Origin: Megalonaias nervosa
Lineage: Eukaryota; Mollusca; Bivalvia; Unionida; Unionidae
Assembly (NCBI GenBank): GCA_016617855.1
Contig: JAECUM010000839.1
Span: 62,001-126,000, forward strand
DNA length: 64,000 bases
Direction of reading: 5' to 3'
Position numbers and translations under genes: made by a program. The notes under the pieces are model-generated. The model did no database searches, was not told the origin of the DNA, and saw nothing but the letters and a program-made list of their open reading frames with translations. How positions within the stretch are numbered: the first letter of the stretch is position 1; every line of letters starts with the position of its first letter. This document shows, one piece after another, positions 43,079 to 56,120 of this stretch.

Positions 43079-46000
43079 ATTAGTAAAGTTCCGTGTAGAT
43101 TCTTGGATTCACTGGCTGACTAAGCCTTTCAGTTAATTGAAAAATAGGAAAGTCTTTTATGCACTTTGTAAGTCTAGGTTGCATTTTATCAGAATGTTTT
43201 AGCATGTAATTGACCTAAAAACCCAAAACTCTGTTCTGTTTCTTGTATATGTGTCACTGAAATATAATATACAGCTAGAAAAACCAAGTTGAAAAGGAAA
43301 TTCTGAATGTCAAATATTAAACGATTAGCTTGAGGTTGAGTCGAAAGAAAATAAAGTTTGGGGAATACATATAAATTAAAGATAATGGGTTTATATACCT
43401 TTCACTGCATATTTACATGGGATAAATACTGTTTTGCAATATTTTTTTTTCATTTGACCACAATGGTAACAGAAATGGTATACAGTTAAGACAAACAGGC
43501 CATAGGTAGGCATTCAGCAGTTATTTACTTCTGACTTTCTTGAATTGCTCCATTGTGTGTAGTCTGCAGTTGAATACCGTATATGGTTGATATTTCATTT
43601 TTCTTATACCATCTCAGCTGAATTGAAAAATTATGGGATGGTATATACCCTATGGTATAAGTAAGCAGCAAAAGTGGAAGAAATTAAACTGTTCATCTGT
43701 CAGTCATTTTTAAGGCTTTTTATCAGTACCAAATTACATTTATTGGCAAAGAAGGGTGGTAAACGAAGTAATTTTTGTAATGTGTAAAGTTTAATCTACA
43801 TCACTCGTTTTTAAAAATAAAATTTAGTATTTGGATTAAAAGAAAAGTAACTGTTGTTTAGGAAAAAATTGTGGCACATGACTGTTTAATCGAGCAATTT
43901 CTGACAGTGTTTTAAAATTCTTTTTAAATAGGCACAATTTATTAATGTTATTAAGAGTACAAATTATGAACATTTAATTTTGTTACAAATGCTTCAGATA
44001 ATCCAATCTTTAAAATGGCAAACTTTTGTTGTTGTTGTTGTTATGGGTTTAATGCCATTTTTCAACACGTGATAGGCTTTTTATGGCAGACATTATAGTT
44101 TGGTGGAGGAAGAATGCAGGAAAACCCTAGGAAGAACCACTGACTCACAGGGAGCTACAGGCAAGCTTTCTCACATACCCACATTGGCTGAGCTCGAGAC
44201 TCAAACTCATGTAGGTGAGATGTCTGTGATTTGTAATTGCGAGCACCTTAGACCACTGCCATCCAGGGCCCTGGAAAACTTTTGTATTTTCCCAGATGTA
44301 TATTGAACCTGGAATGGTAAAATTCATGCTTTGTTCAGACAGTTAAATATTTGTATTCTCTTTTCTTACTATGCATTGTTTTATATCAGCATCAGAAATG
44401 TACTTGAAAAAGAATTGATAGTGAGAATATATGGGGAAAAAAATTATCTTAAAATTGCCACCGAAGAGTTAACTTGTAGTTCTACATATGGCCGTTTGAC
44501 TCTAATACAACTCAAATAACAGCCAGTAATTTTACTTAAACTTTGAACCGGTGAATCTTTACTGAACAGCTGTTAAAACAACAAAAAGTTGTGGAAAAGT
44601 AATCAGGATTTCTTCTGGCTGCAGGCTTTTATCAAGAACACTGATGGGACTAATAGACCTATACTTTTGAAACATTAAATATGAAAATTTAACTGAATTG
44701 ACCCAATATTTCAAAAGGAGGAAAATGAGCATAATTCAGTCGGATAAAAAATTTCCTGTCGTAGGTATTTAGTATGATAAGTATAGGTAGATGGATATTT
44801 ATTTATGTAAATATACATCTTATAAGATGTTATTTATTATATTAAAAACACCCTTTTAGGATTTTATATCAGAGTATGAGTAACAGTTTTCAGATTTTTC
44901 ATTTTTTTGTTTATTTACGCACAAGTTTATGCAAATTTTATCATGTGATATCCAATACTAACTAATCTAAATAATTCACTGTACAGGAGTTACTATTACA
45001 TATTATTGTAATGTTCTTGTAGCTGGCTTTTTTGGTCCCCATATTCTCCATTGCACTGTGATGTCTCCTTGAGTAAGTTATTGTCATTACTTAGGAAATA
45101 AATCATGGAATTTGGCAGTTTCGTTTTGCTAAGTAATTTTATACCACACACTGTATAAATATTAACCCCACAAAAAGCAGTGGTGATGTTAAATTGGACC
45201 TGTCCATCTGTTTGACCATCTTGATGTCCATCCGGTTTTTTTTTCTCTGTTGAATACATTTGGAATCTAACTTATGCTGCCTCCTCAATTCAGCTATCCC
45301 AATCAGTCGTCCCATCTATATGCTGTATAGAGAATGAAACTAATATCGTGGGGGGTGGGGGTGCGTGTGAACTCGTCTGAAATACCATCGTAATTTCTTC
45401 CGCTAGTTAGCTACCTATATACCAGATGATTATCACCTTATTGTGTTGCTCCGTACAGGTAATATGTCTGTCACCTCCCAAATCTTAAAGATTTCTCAGA
45501 AAATGTTAACCATCCACTTGCAAAGTTGAAATTGTTTTTCATTTTTGTATTAGTCCTGTTCTGAGCATTTGTCTCTTAATTTTTGTAATTTTCATCTTTG
45601 AATTTTCATATTTTTGCATAGTTTGTGACCATACAATTTTTGTATGCATAACCTATGTAACTTTTTTGTGGCAGGCTCTGCTTTATTTTTGCATTTCAGT
45701 TCTTACTGTGTTGTAAAGTTTGATTATTTTCACCTTTAGTTGAATTTTACAACATTGTTGTTTATATTGTTGTTGTAGGTACACTTTAATAGTTCAAGTC
45801 ATCAGACATGCATAAGACATATCTTAGGTATACAAAGTGTGTGTCTTCCAGTCATTGAAGTACTTCAGAAGTAGTTGAAAGGTAGACAAAGAGCTAAATC
45901 ATCTGACACAGAAGTTTTTAACCTTCACCTCAATTCAGGGTCTGTTGCTAGGATAGTGGGGAATTGCTTCTTTTGCCTTTTTGGCTCCCAAGATTCCCTG

Positions 46001-46900
46001 AATTTTGCCTTTGCTATAGTTATTTCCAGTGAATTGGAACAAGAATGGTGAACTTTGGATTTTTTCCACCTTTTCATTCCTTGTCAGAATCTCAGATGCA
46101 ATTAACTATTTTTTTAATAAAAAACCATGGCATCAGGTGGATTTCTCGACTGACTTAAACTAAGAGAATTTCCTTCCTTCTGGCAGCCCTTGGGTGTTAA
46201 TCTCCATACAGTTTAGAGCAGAGATAGACTGCCTGTCAGACTCAGTTTTCCAACTGATCTCACCAGCTTTTTTCTGCAACCCAAACTGCCATCTAATCCA
46301 CTGTACTAACTTCTGACCAGCCCATCAAGCAGGCCTGATAGTCATTCTTAATTGTGATATTTGGTCGGTTGCTTCAGTGCATTACAGAGCATTACATTTC
46401 CTGCAGGTTATTATTGGGAACCAATCTATTTGGTCTGTTCACATAGGTGTCTGACCTTTGGTTCCACTGACCCTTTCATTGACTTAAACACCAACAGTTG
46501 CCTGTCTGCTTATCCAGTTACCTGGCCTGCAATTCACTGTTTCCAATGAATGTGCATCAACGTCCTACCTTTGACAATTCAAACTCTTCCGTTTTAAAAG
46601 ACATGACATAGGTGACTCATCCCTTTTGATAGACATGATACATGTGGATGTGGAATGCTTACCAGACAAAAATAACCTGTCAGTGGGGATAACCTCAATC
46701 AGACATAAATTAATATCCGACAATGGAAAGAGCTTAGTTTTAAGGCATTAATTGAAGAGATTCGTAGAATCTTAAATCCATCTGGATACCCTCTTGACTC
46801 TCATTCAGTCTGGCATACTGTGTCAATGCTTAAGTAGATGAGGATGACCATTACTCTTTCCATTTACTGCCTCAAATCTTGCAAGATTGAGGTTTTAGTT
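43079..46900. other. 3' flank and intergenic region
   Basis: Probable 3' untranslated sequence is followed by AT-rich spacer with one SINE (44029-44285). From 44.3 to 46.9 kb only chance open frames occur. Some stretches near 46-46.9 kb may be the eroded 5' part of the DIRS-like element that follows. Confidence 0.5.
44029..44285 (-). mobile_element. tRNA-derived SINE, family B, copy 2
   Basis: On the minus strand the head reads GCAGTGGTCTAAGGTGCTCG. A B-box-like GAGTTTGAGTCTCGAG and a body that matches the copy at 4431-4672 (GAAAGCTTGC, TCCTCCACCAAA) follow. The tail is TTGAAAAATGGCATTAAACC and an (AAC)n run at 44029-44043. The simple-repeat tail marks retroposition. Confidence 0.8.
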
Positions 46901-49300
46901 GTTTGTCAGAAAAAATATTGGAATCTGGTAATTCCAAGACCTCTTTTTTCTCCGAAAGTCAGTTGCAGGCATTATCCTCCAAACACTGGTACGAGACATA
47001 TTCATACTCTTATCATGTATACATCCCAAACCTAGACAAGGATATAACAGCATTTAGCATGTCTGCCCAGTGGTTCTACAAGGTGGATGGCCATATGTTC
47101 CAGACAACCTCAAACCTAGTTAAAAACATAGTAGCCACTTTGTACTTACTGGACCAGGCATCGCCTCCTATTTTAGGCTTGTAATAAAGCAAATAATGAA
47201 CATGCATGAGAATCTCCATGCGGAAATGCAGAATTTATTAATATTGCTACTCACTACACAATGTTGATCACACTGTTTGCCTTGTGTAACCTGGCTAGTC
47301 CAGATGCCTTCCTACGTTCACGATCATTCAAGCCATACCACTCTTTGACATTATATTCGTTGCCATTTAGATCCCCTTTCACTTTAAGGCCATGTTGAAG
47401 ATGTAAGGAAGCAGGATGCACAGGAATTGCCTCTGCAACTTACCTTTATTTCACTTTAGCATCAGTCTCAGTGGCAACATTGATATGACCTGCACTTGAA
47501 AAAGGAACCAACAGGCTCTAATCAACAGTAGTTGTTTAGACCACAACAGCAACATTGACAACAGCAGTCTTTCCAGCATAGAAAGCCCTCTATTAAAAGG
47601 GAAGGTGAAATCCAGTTTCTCCTTCTCCAAGCTTACAAGCAAACCACAATGAGACAGTGCTGTCACTGATGATATCCGTGCAGGCTCCGGAGTCCACTTC
47701 CAACAGACTTAGATGGATCTGTTATCAGACAACATATGGGGATTGGTGGGTCAAAGTCCTTTTAGAAGGATTAAGAATTTTGTTTATTCATCTCCACCCC
47801 ATTCATCTTCCCCTTCTGTGACTCAGCTCAAAATCAGCAAAGAGAAGGCACTCATATTGTGGAAGTAGATTTGTCCTTTGCTCACAAAGCGGGCAGTGGA
47901 GACTTTTGACAACCCTGACTCACAGGGCTTCTGTAGACTTTTGCTGGTGCTGGACAGTTTCATCCATTGACCAAATTGAGCCAGCTTAAAAAGTATATAG
48001 TTGCTACCAAGTCTAAATCGAATCAGACCAAACGAATGATCTCTTTAGGGAAAGATGAGTTTGTTGTTGAACTATATGCATGCCTACTTTCATGTCTCTG
48101 TTTCACCTTTCATCACATTCTCTTTCCAAGGAACTGTTTATCAGTTCCATGTGCTTCTTTTTGGACTCAACTTTAGTCCAATGGGTGTTTAAGAAGACAG
48201 TCGACTTTGTGATCTACTTCAGATCGACCTAAACAACAGGGATGATAGCATATCTGGACAGCATGATGCAGAAACATAGGGTGAGTTTAATTCTGGTACA
48301 GAATATAAAATGGTTGCTTGCTCTTCTTTCCCAGCTGGGGGTAATTTTTTTTGTGAATGGAGAGAAGTCAGACCTGCTCTCTCCCAGCATTTAATCCATT
48401 TAGATATGGAGTTTTTCACTCATCACAATTTAATCTGTCTCCCTCAAAGCACATTGCGCAGATTATCAAAATCACCAGGTTGGTCTCCAAAGACTTGGAT
48501 TTCTGTAAGAGAGTTTCTGCAACTCCTCCGACTACAAAACACAATTGCAGACCTTGATCATCTGGGCTACCTGTTCACGTTCCCTTTGTAAATGTCCTTT
48601 CTAGATTAGTGATGCCATATTTCTGGTTGTTTAGATGATCATGTTGAGATCTTGACCATGATGAAGTACTTACTGCATTGTGGTAGAACTGGGATTTGCT
48701 GTGGGCAGGAGTTCCTATAGAAACCCCTCTAATGGAGGTTACAGTTTGTATGGATGCCAGTACACAAGGTTAGGTTCCCCAACTATTGCCATGCTTCAGT
48801 ACAGGTGTTGGCAACTGGAGAGAGGAGGAGAGAGTCTGTCACATACATATTCTGGAAATGAAGGCCATAATAAACACTCTTCATTCAAGGTGGAATCTGC
48901 TTTGCAAAAATATTGTCATAATTTTGGAAAATTCTTTGTTAATAAATTACCTTTACAAGGAAGAGTGGACTAAATCAACAGATCTTTGTTTCGGTATGGG
49001 ATCCTTTGCAGGCTTAGTTTACTAGCTGATCAATTATCAAGGCAAGTTCAGACACTGGACACCATCTTGTATCTTCACAAGTTGGTTTTCCATTGGACTT
49101 GCACTCTTTGAGGTCGTTTCTTTGCAACAAGGTGGAATCACAAGCTATCCACCTTTTTGTCTTCAGTGCCAGATCCAGAGTCCTTTGCAGTAGGACAAGG
49201 TACTGGCAACACTTTCCATGCCACAGTGCTGACAGATTCCCAAAGATTATAAAATAAGGGATCAGAACTGCAAGGTGATTTTGGTCACCCTTCTTAAACA
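46900..49300 (+). pseudogene. DIRS-like retrotransposon remnant: reverse transcriptase and RNase H
   Basis: Ordered family blocks occur on the plus strand: AYFHVSVSPFITFSFQG then YQFHVLLFGLNFSP (48082-48180), AYLDS at the catalytic box (48248-48262), RNase H HIHILEMKAIINTLHSRW to NYLYKEEWTKS (48840-49000), and ATRWNHKLSTFLSSVPDPES (49124-49183), the characteristic segment after RNase H in DIRS elements. Stops and frame changes separate them, and the box Y-L-D-S lacks the second Asp. A 46903-47184 frame may be gag-like, with low confidence. The overlapping minus-strand frame at 49014-49382 is a shadow. Confidence 0.85.
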
Positions 49301-49303
49301 ATA

Positions 49304-49474
49304 CAGTAACACTTGAGAGACCACTGCTGTGAGAGACCCCCTGTCTTGAAAGACCACATTCTTGATGCATGGATACATTCATTATATAGTTATGACCCGT
49401 CTTGAAAGACTATCTGTCTTGACAGACCATTATTGTTTGGCAGAAGAGGTGATCTTTAAAGACAGGTTTTACTG
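49304..49474. mobile_element. pogo-type MITE inserted after the DIRS remnant
   Basis: TA|CAGTAACACTTGAGAGACC at the left and TTTAAAGACAGGTTTTACTG|TA at the right form imperfect inverted repeats with CAGT ends and a TA duplication, 171 bp. Internal GAGAGACC and TTGAAAGAC motifs repeat as subterminal units. There is no coding capacity. Confidence 0.8.
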
Positions 49475-49544
49475 TACCAATCCTAGATAGTTATCCACTC
49501 TGGATAGCAGTAGACACTCAGAAATATTCAGGCATTTTTCAAAT

Positions 49545-49630
49545 TGCTCAACAACCAAGAACATCTCATACTCAGACATTCACAGAAAGATTCAGGCATT
49601 TTTCAAATTGTGCAACAACCAAGAACATGT
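49545..49630. repeat. Short tandem duplication, about 66 bp
   Basis: The segment ttcaggcatttttcaaattg followed by caacaaccaagaacat occurs twice (near 49548 and 49614) with one or two differences. Confidence 0.75.
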
Positions 49631-50739
49631 CATCCATCCCTGTTGAGACAGACTTTACCTTCATGCTAGGCTCTTCCAGTGGAAGCCTTCCATAAAAGTT
49701 CAAACCATCTATTGTTTAGATAATTGCAAGCAGAAGGCCATCCACTTGGATAGTGTACAAGGGGAAATGACATGTCTTTACATGTTGAATCAGGGACAAT
49801 AATATTTCTTTCTTTGGCTGTTTAAAGAGGAAAAATTGATTATTAAGGGGTATTGCTGCATAATTATGGATTACTTTGGACACATGCGAGAGTGAATATA
49901 TTTCATGACAAGGATCTCTCTGATTATTGGCTGATGTTGATGTGTTTGCCCCAGGTCGCTGATGTTGTTACCCAAATGGAATGTTTCAGTGGTTCTTATT
50001 AATCTGCTTTCAAACTTTATCGAAGACTTTGATGAAGCTGCTATAATACAGGATATGCTTCCTGCTAGCTTTGGCTTACAGTGTGTGGATTGCATGTTCA
50101 CTTGGTTGATCCAAACAATTTGTAGTTCAGCTCAGATGGTTTGGTTCTTTAATGAAGCAGTCGGATAATGTCTCTCTCATCATCAAATCCTTAAAAAAAA
50201 TTCCAAGATACAGTTCCAGCTGCCTCTGTTATTAGAAGAATGGTTTTACATGAGGATTCCTATCACTGCATTCCTTATACTTCCATTATTTCCTCCTCTT
50301 CTTACCAATTCTCCTATTATGAGTGTGATTAGCTAATGTATTTGACAGATAAAGGAAATTGCATTGTACATTATGTTTCTTAGAGAATACTTAACTGATC
50401 ACTTTTCAGATAAGCCCTCCAACACCTCCCCACAAATACAGTCATCTTTGTTGATGTATCGCTTAAATGAACTGATGAAGATAATGGTATACAAGTAGCC
50501 ACTTAGTGGATATGGAAGGTAATTATAACATTATATCTAAAGAGTTTCTTCTGATAGATTTTGTATATAATCTATATATAGAGATGGGAAAGTTAAATTT
50601 TTAACTTTTTGGGAGAGCTTGAGTCATCAGTAGCAGAAGTGAGTCCAAATATAAAGACAGTCGTGTAAGTATTCTTGGAGAAACATAATTTATAATTTTA
50701 AAAAATTCTTACTGGATTTCAACCTAATTTTTTTGCTGT

Positions 50740-52000
50740 TTGATACTGTTGAGACCTTGGCCGAGTTCAATTTTGTCAGCAGTCTTCATTTTATCACAGC
50801 TGAAGCCCCTAATTGACATTCCCATCCAGATTGATTTCTGCATAATAACATCCTTAAATTTTCGATTTCAACTAAATTTTATTGGCAGCTTCATTCGTAT
50901 GAGACCTTGGCTGAACTCGGTTGTCATTCCACATCATTGTTTAGCAGCATTATAATCTCTGATTGCCAGACTCCCACTTTTGCCTCCACATGCTAAACTC
51001 CCTGTGATTATTATTGGATTTCAAGTAAATTCAGTATGCAGCATGATTCTGCTGGGACAGCAATAGAGTTTGATTTTCAGGTTATGTGTTATCATTTAGC
51101 AAGAGTTACAGCCCCTGATTTTCAGACACATTTTCTGATTTGCAGAAAAATCTCATAATTATTATAGATTTAAAAGAATTAGTTCTTTTTGCTTGATACT
51201 GATAAAAACTTGGCTGAATTAAGTTGCCAGCAGTCATTGTAATTAACCGATTTGTAGCATTCATTGTTATTTAACCAATTTGTAGCTACTGACTGACATA
51301 CCTGTTCACTTTCATCTCTGTATTACAGCTATCATTAATATCATTAGAGTTTTACCAAATTTTGTAGGCAATGTGGTATTGATGAGGCCTCGATTTAGTT
51401 TCATTCTCTGTGTTCAACATCATCATTTAGCAGAATTATGACCATTGATCAACTCTTCTCTATGCAGCTTCATTTATTTATCTAGATTTCAACTATGGCA
51501 GAGTTTGATTACAGCACTGTACTTCATTATAAGCAGAGTTATCACCTCTGGTTGTTGGACTTGTTCACTATTATTTCTGTTCAGTTACTCAGTTTTAATT
51601 GGATTTCATCCAAATTTGGTATGCAGTTTGAGACTGAAAATCGATGTGTGGATTGATTATCTGCATTTTGGCCCCCCCCCCCCATTGTGTTGGACTCCAT
51701 CACTTTCCTTTCTGCACAAAAGCTCCTTTATTTCCTATTGTATTTTAACCAGATCTGGTACACAACTTTATGTTGATGACACTTGACTTGGATTTTTGCA
51801 TTGATTGGTCTGCATAGTCATTTAGTGGAGTTGTGGCCCGTAATGGACCCACCCACTTTTGTTTCTACACATTAATTCCCATAATTATTATTGGATTTAA
51901 ATTAATGTCATCAGTTAGGGGAACTGTGGTCATTGAATGTTGTACCCACATTTTGTATGCAGCTTTACATTGGTAAGACCTTACTAGAGTTCCAGATATT
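50740..52000. repeat. Degenerate tandem array with unit near 155 bp
   Basis: The landmark gagacc(t)tggc(c/t)ga(g/a)tt(c/a) or its decayed form recurs at about 50749, 50901, 51058, 51211, 51379, 51492, 51774 and 51974. It is followed in several units by cattg/catt...agc and a line such as attattggattt(c/a)aa. Divergence between units is high. The small open frames within (50740-50955, 51445-51786) are incidental. Confidence 0.6.
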
Positions 52001-52683
52001 TAGAGTTTTTGTCATCGGTGATGTATTCATTTACAAATATGCCATTACTTATTTACTATATCACAATTGTCACAAGCCTATTCTCTATGAAACTCCAACT
52101 TCCGTTGAATAGTTTGGGACATCATTTTGGGGAATATGCTTGTTTGATAGGTACTCTTGTATAAATTGGACAAGAAAATATCCTAGTTACCAGTATAATG
52201 TGCAGCTAACTGCAAATACCATTCGCCCAATCTGCTGCCATATACTTTCTTATCAGAGTTGTACATGTTTGTATGATTTGTAATTAGAACATTTAAGAGT
52301 GACCAAGATCTACTGGTATATTTTATGATGGCAAATTTGAGTCAAATTGCTGTTTGCATTGAGCACACTTTATATGTGCAAGTACATTGGGTCCAGTAAA
52401 TTCAAGTATTTTCTTCGTACAGTGTATACGACTCCCTGTTTTTGTAGCACAGAATAGCTGTTGCAATGTACATGTTTACAGGTAAAATGCATTCATTTTA
52501 TTACATTGCATTTCATGCTTTATACTGTTCTGTTATAATCTAGCACTTGATGCTTAGTTCTTTGATGCCGTGATTAAAGTGTAATCATTTATCAGGGGAG
52601 AAAAAACTTGAAAGCAGTTTTAGTACATGAAACTTGAAGGCTGTCTTACAGATTATGATGTACATATTCGATATATCGGTGAT

Positions 52684-52873
52684 ATATCATACGTACTCGC
52701 TTCAAGTCTAGTCAAACTGCAAATGGCACTGACCAAAATGTACAGGCAGATCTGGGTCTTTACAGTTTGTTACAACAAACAGCATAGACCCTATACTACT
52801 GGTGCATTATGTGATGTGAGATCAGCATCTGTGTTGCAGTTGGACTAGATTTATAAGTGAGTACATATGGTAT
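52684..52873. mobile_element. Foldback MITE family C, copy 3
   Basis: The left end ATCATACGTACTCGCTTCAAG and right end TTATAAGTGAGTACATATGGTAT form terminal inverted repeats. Internally AGTCAAACTGCAAATG, GCAGATCTGGGTC and GTTGGACTAG match the other two copies. The internal hairpin is more decayed than in copies 1 and 2. Confidence 0.72.
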
Positions 52874-55100
52874 CTGAAACTATTCACTGTGAGACACTGT
52901 TTCATCTTGATGAAAGTTTACAAAATCCAGTCAACTTAGCCCATTTGCAACTCAAAATTTTTTTTAACATTTTGTGTTGTCTAAAATTGTATTATTTATA
53001 ATACCTAGTTTTTGCTCTGTATTTTGATCCAGCCCAAAAGGGCAGCAAGCATATCTTTAACTAGATATTGTTAAACTTTGATTTTGCATCCAGTGCTTAA
53101 AAGTACTTGGATTCTGTTGTCATGAGAGTTACTGAATTGACATTTTAAAGCATTCTCAATTATAATTATTCACATTATGCCTGTGTTAGAGTATGTTGTA
53201 ATACAACATTTTTTGATAATCATTTCATCCTTACATTGTATCTCACACATTATTTAATTGTTATGTATTTTAAATTATTCAGTTAGACTCTTATCTTCAT
53301 AAAGATGTCAGATGTACAGGAGTCAGTATTTTTCTTTTTGATGTGCATGATATAGATTAAAAAATTGTAAACCATATTGATACAAGACATCAGTTGGGTT
53401 TCATTATGTTGGTGATGTAATTAGTTACTGTAATACTACTGATTTGGATTGATTGTAGCATCCACACAATGGTAAAACACAACCATTCTACATTAGCAGT
53501 GGTTTTGCTTGTACTGTATAGTCTGTTTCTGAAACTTTTAAAATAAGCATGCATCTTTTATTGTGATAGGTTGCAAGCAGTGAGAATCAGTCTCTGAAAT
53601 CGACTATACTGAATTTGTGCACAGCAAGGTTGCTCACAGTTGTCAAATATTATGTTTCACAAGACCAGCTACTACCACACCCAATCCAAATTCACATTTT
53701 GTAAACACTGCTTCACAGTTAAAGGCAAACTCTGTGGTCTCAGAAATCTAATATCTGTATTAAGCATTATTTTGATGAATTCATTTGTAAAGAGTCAAAT
53801 GCTCATTAAAAATCTGCAGAGTGCAAATAGCATTATGCTGACATGTAAATAATGATGCTAAAAATGTGTACAGCTGTACTTATCTTCATATGCAATAAAA
53901 ATAATGAAGCATTTTTAATTGGAATCTGTTCTAGTTCCAGTGTTTAGCCCACTCTGAAAATAATATATATCATACATATGAACCATCCCTTATCCAGCAA
54001 TCCCATCCCTATGCAGCAATCCCCTATGCAGAATTTGAAAAAAAAGGTGTCACATCATTTTGCTAAGAAAACCACACCATTGCTTGGGCAACCTCTCTAG
54101 GCATAAATCCGTTAGAAGAACATATTCTAAGAATTGTTTGTATTGTGTTTAATCACAAGAGACTCGGGTAAGCCTGAGATGACTCACTTTTCTGACATCT
54201 GCCCAAAAGCCAAATGCTAGAAAAGATGGCTGGGAAATCTAGGTCTGAAGGATGCTTTCTGTGGAAATTTGTTACAATGCTCATGACTGAATATGATTAA
54301 CAAGGTTTCTTATTCAAATACACTAACCAATCATAAAATCTTAGGAGAACTACTCCTTCTTCACAAGTCCAGACCTTCCTGGCTAAAACATTTTAGCTAA
54401 GAAGGTAAAAGTTAAATGCCCCCACAGGTGGCAGTTAAATTGAGTGATCTCCCCATGATAGAGGGATTGATGCCTAATCTCTTGAATACTCTAGTTACTA
54501 CTTCTGCTTGTGCTGAACAGCACGGTCTCTCCTGACAAGGCCTTGTAAGCCAAACCTACAAGAATTGTGGAAGTTTTCAATGTTAATGAGAGTTGGAAGG
54601 GTTTTCACTTTGAAGGGAAGTACCAGAATACATCATCTATGATTTTGCAACTTTTCCATGCTCTTTTTCTTTCAATGACTAGTTTTCTGTCATTTGTAGA
54701 ATTTTAACTTTTTAGTACTTGCACACATGCACCCTTCATATGTACCTGAACAGGTTATTAGTGTATCCCCTCACTTTTGTGTAGCTTTATGTGCAGGTAT
54801 TGTGTGTGCTATTTAGAAAACTCTAAATTGCTGTATAATTTCAGCTGCTGTCAGATACACACAGGTAAGTTTTCTGTACATGCTCTAGTCTTGGCATCCA
54901 CTTCATAGCTGTTACATGTGATGTTTCTGTGATTTTACCTGTACAGGCAGTAATTTGTCCTTTCAACAGATGTTTTTATTAGAATTTATACTATAGCATC
55001 CACTTTGTAAGTTTTAATTGTGATGCTTAAATACCTTTCCTGTAAAGGCTACCATATGGGCCCTTACCTGTGCCTGGTTACATCTGTATATATTGTCTGC
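52874..55100. other. AT-rich stretch without recognised features
   Basis: I see only chance frames here, such as 53640-53852. A segment at about 53985-54030 (cccttatccagcaatccc and a nearby repeat of it) may be a relic of another DNA-transposon end, but no partner end was found. Confidence 0.4.
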
Positions 55101-56120
55101 TCTGATTTTTGTATTACAGAGTTAGATCATGGGCTAGATAAAGTGTAAGGTATGTAAACAGTGGAAGCACAGGAATGACAGCCATTGTATATGTCTAGCT
55201 TGCTCCAGTTGCCACTCAGGAATATGTGTCCAGTATGCGCCACTTGGACCAAATGTCAATGAACTGCATTAATGGAGAACATAAAGGGAAGGCACAGAAG
55301 CGCACATTGAGAGATGAGGACGCTGTTAGTATACATGCTGTCACTGCAGTGAATCATTTACTTTTCGAAGGGTATTACACTCCAGAAGGTTCATCAGCCA
55401 CAAAGCAATCCAAGTGATTCTGGTTAGTGACAGCAACAGCTCTGGCTCCACCCTCACTGCCTCAACCTGACTAACCTTTTCTGGGTGGAACCAATAGGCC
55501 TGATACTGCATGGGTTCGATGGCCAATCGTCTTTATCAACTACATTTGAGCGAGATCGAGATCATATCAAACCAACTCAGATATCTCACACATCAGAAGT
55601 ACAGACTGGTTTTTGTGGATCAACTACCCCCTAACACGGGGGTTCAAACTCATTGGGAGGGGGGGACAGATTTTATATAAATGTACTTCACTTGGGCCAT
55701 ATGTATAGTGAATAAATCTAAGCATACAAATTTGACCCTAACAAGAAACCTGGTCTGCAGGCTGGACTAATGAGTCTGTTGGGCAATATCCGACCCATGG
55801 GCTGTGTGTTTGACAACCCTGCCCTAACCCATCCCAGCACTAAGAACTTGACAACATCATGCAAAATATGATGGCACTATTCCATCATGACCAGACTCTG
55901 CCATACATCTCAGATCACATCAGGTCATCATCACAGTCGATCTTACCATTTTCATTTAAAAGACGAATGGTCTTTGTCCAATTGGCCTACCCCACACCCA
56001 GTGTGAAACTTGCCAAAAAAGTCCTGCAAGCCCACAGGACTAGTAACCTGAAAATGCAACTGGCACTGTCCATAACCAGCTGGTTCTACATTTCATCAGG
56101 TAAGATAAAATTTATGCAGT
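55100..56120 (+). pseudogene. Unidentified decayed coding remnant, possibly a retroelement
   Basis: A plus-strand frame near 55143-55240 reads CKVCKQWKHRNDSHCICLAC, a Cys/His cluster. The frame at 55859-56122 has TLPYISDHIRSS, reminiscent of the ISDH motif of LINE endonucleases, followed by a basic stretch. No reverse transcriptase blocks were seen and the frames are interrupted. Assignment to a LINE is weak. Confidence 0.3.

Noticed and set aside
53985..54030. Inverted-repeat end of another DNA transposon (cccttatccagcaatccc)
   Set aside because: No matching opposite end or target duplication was found, so only the possibility is noted.
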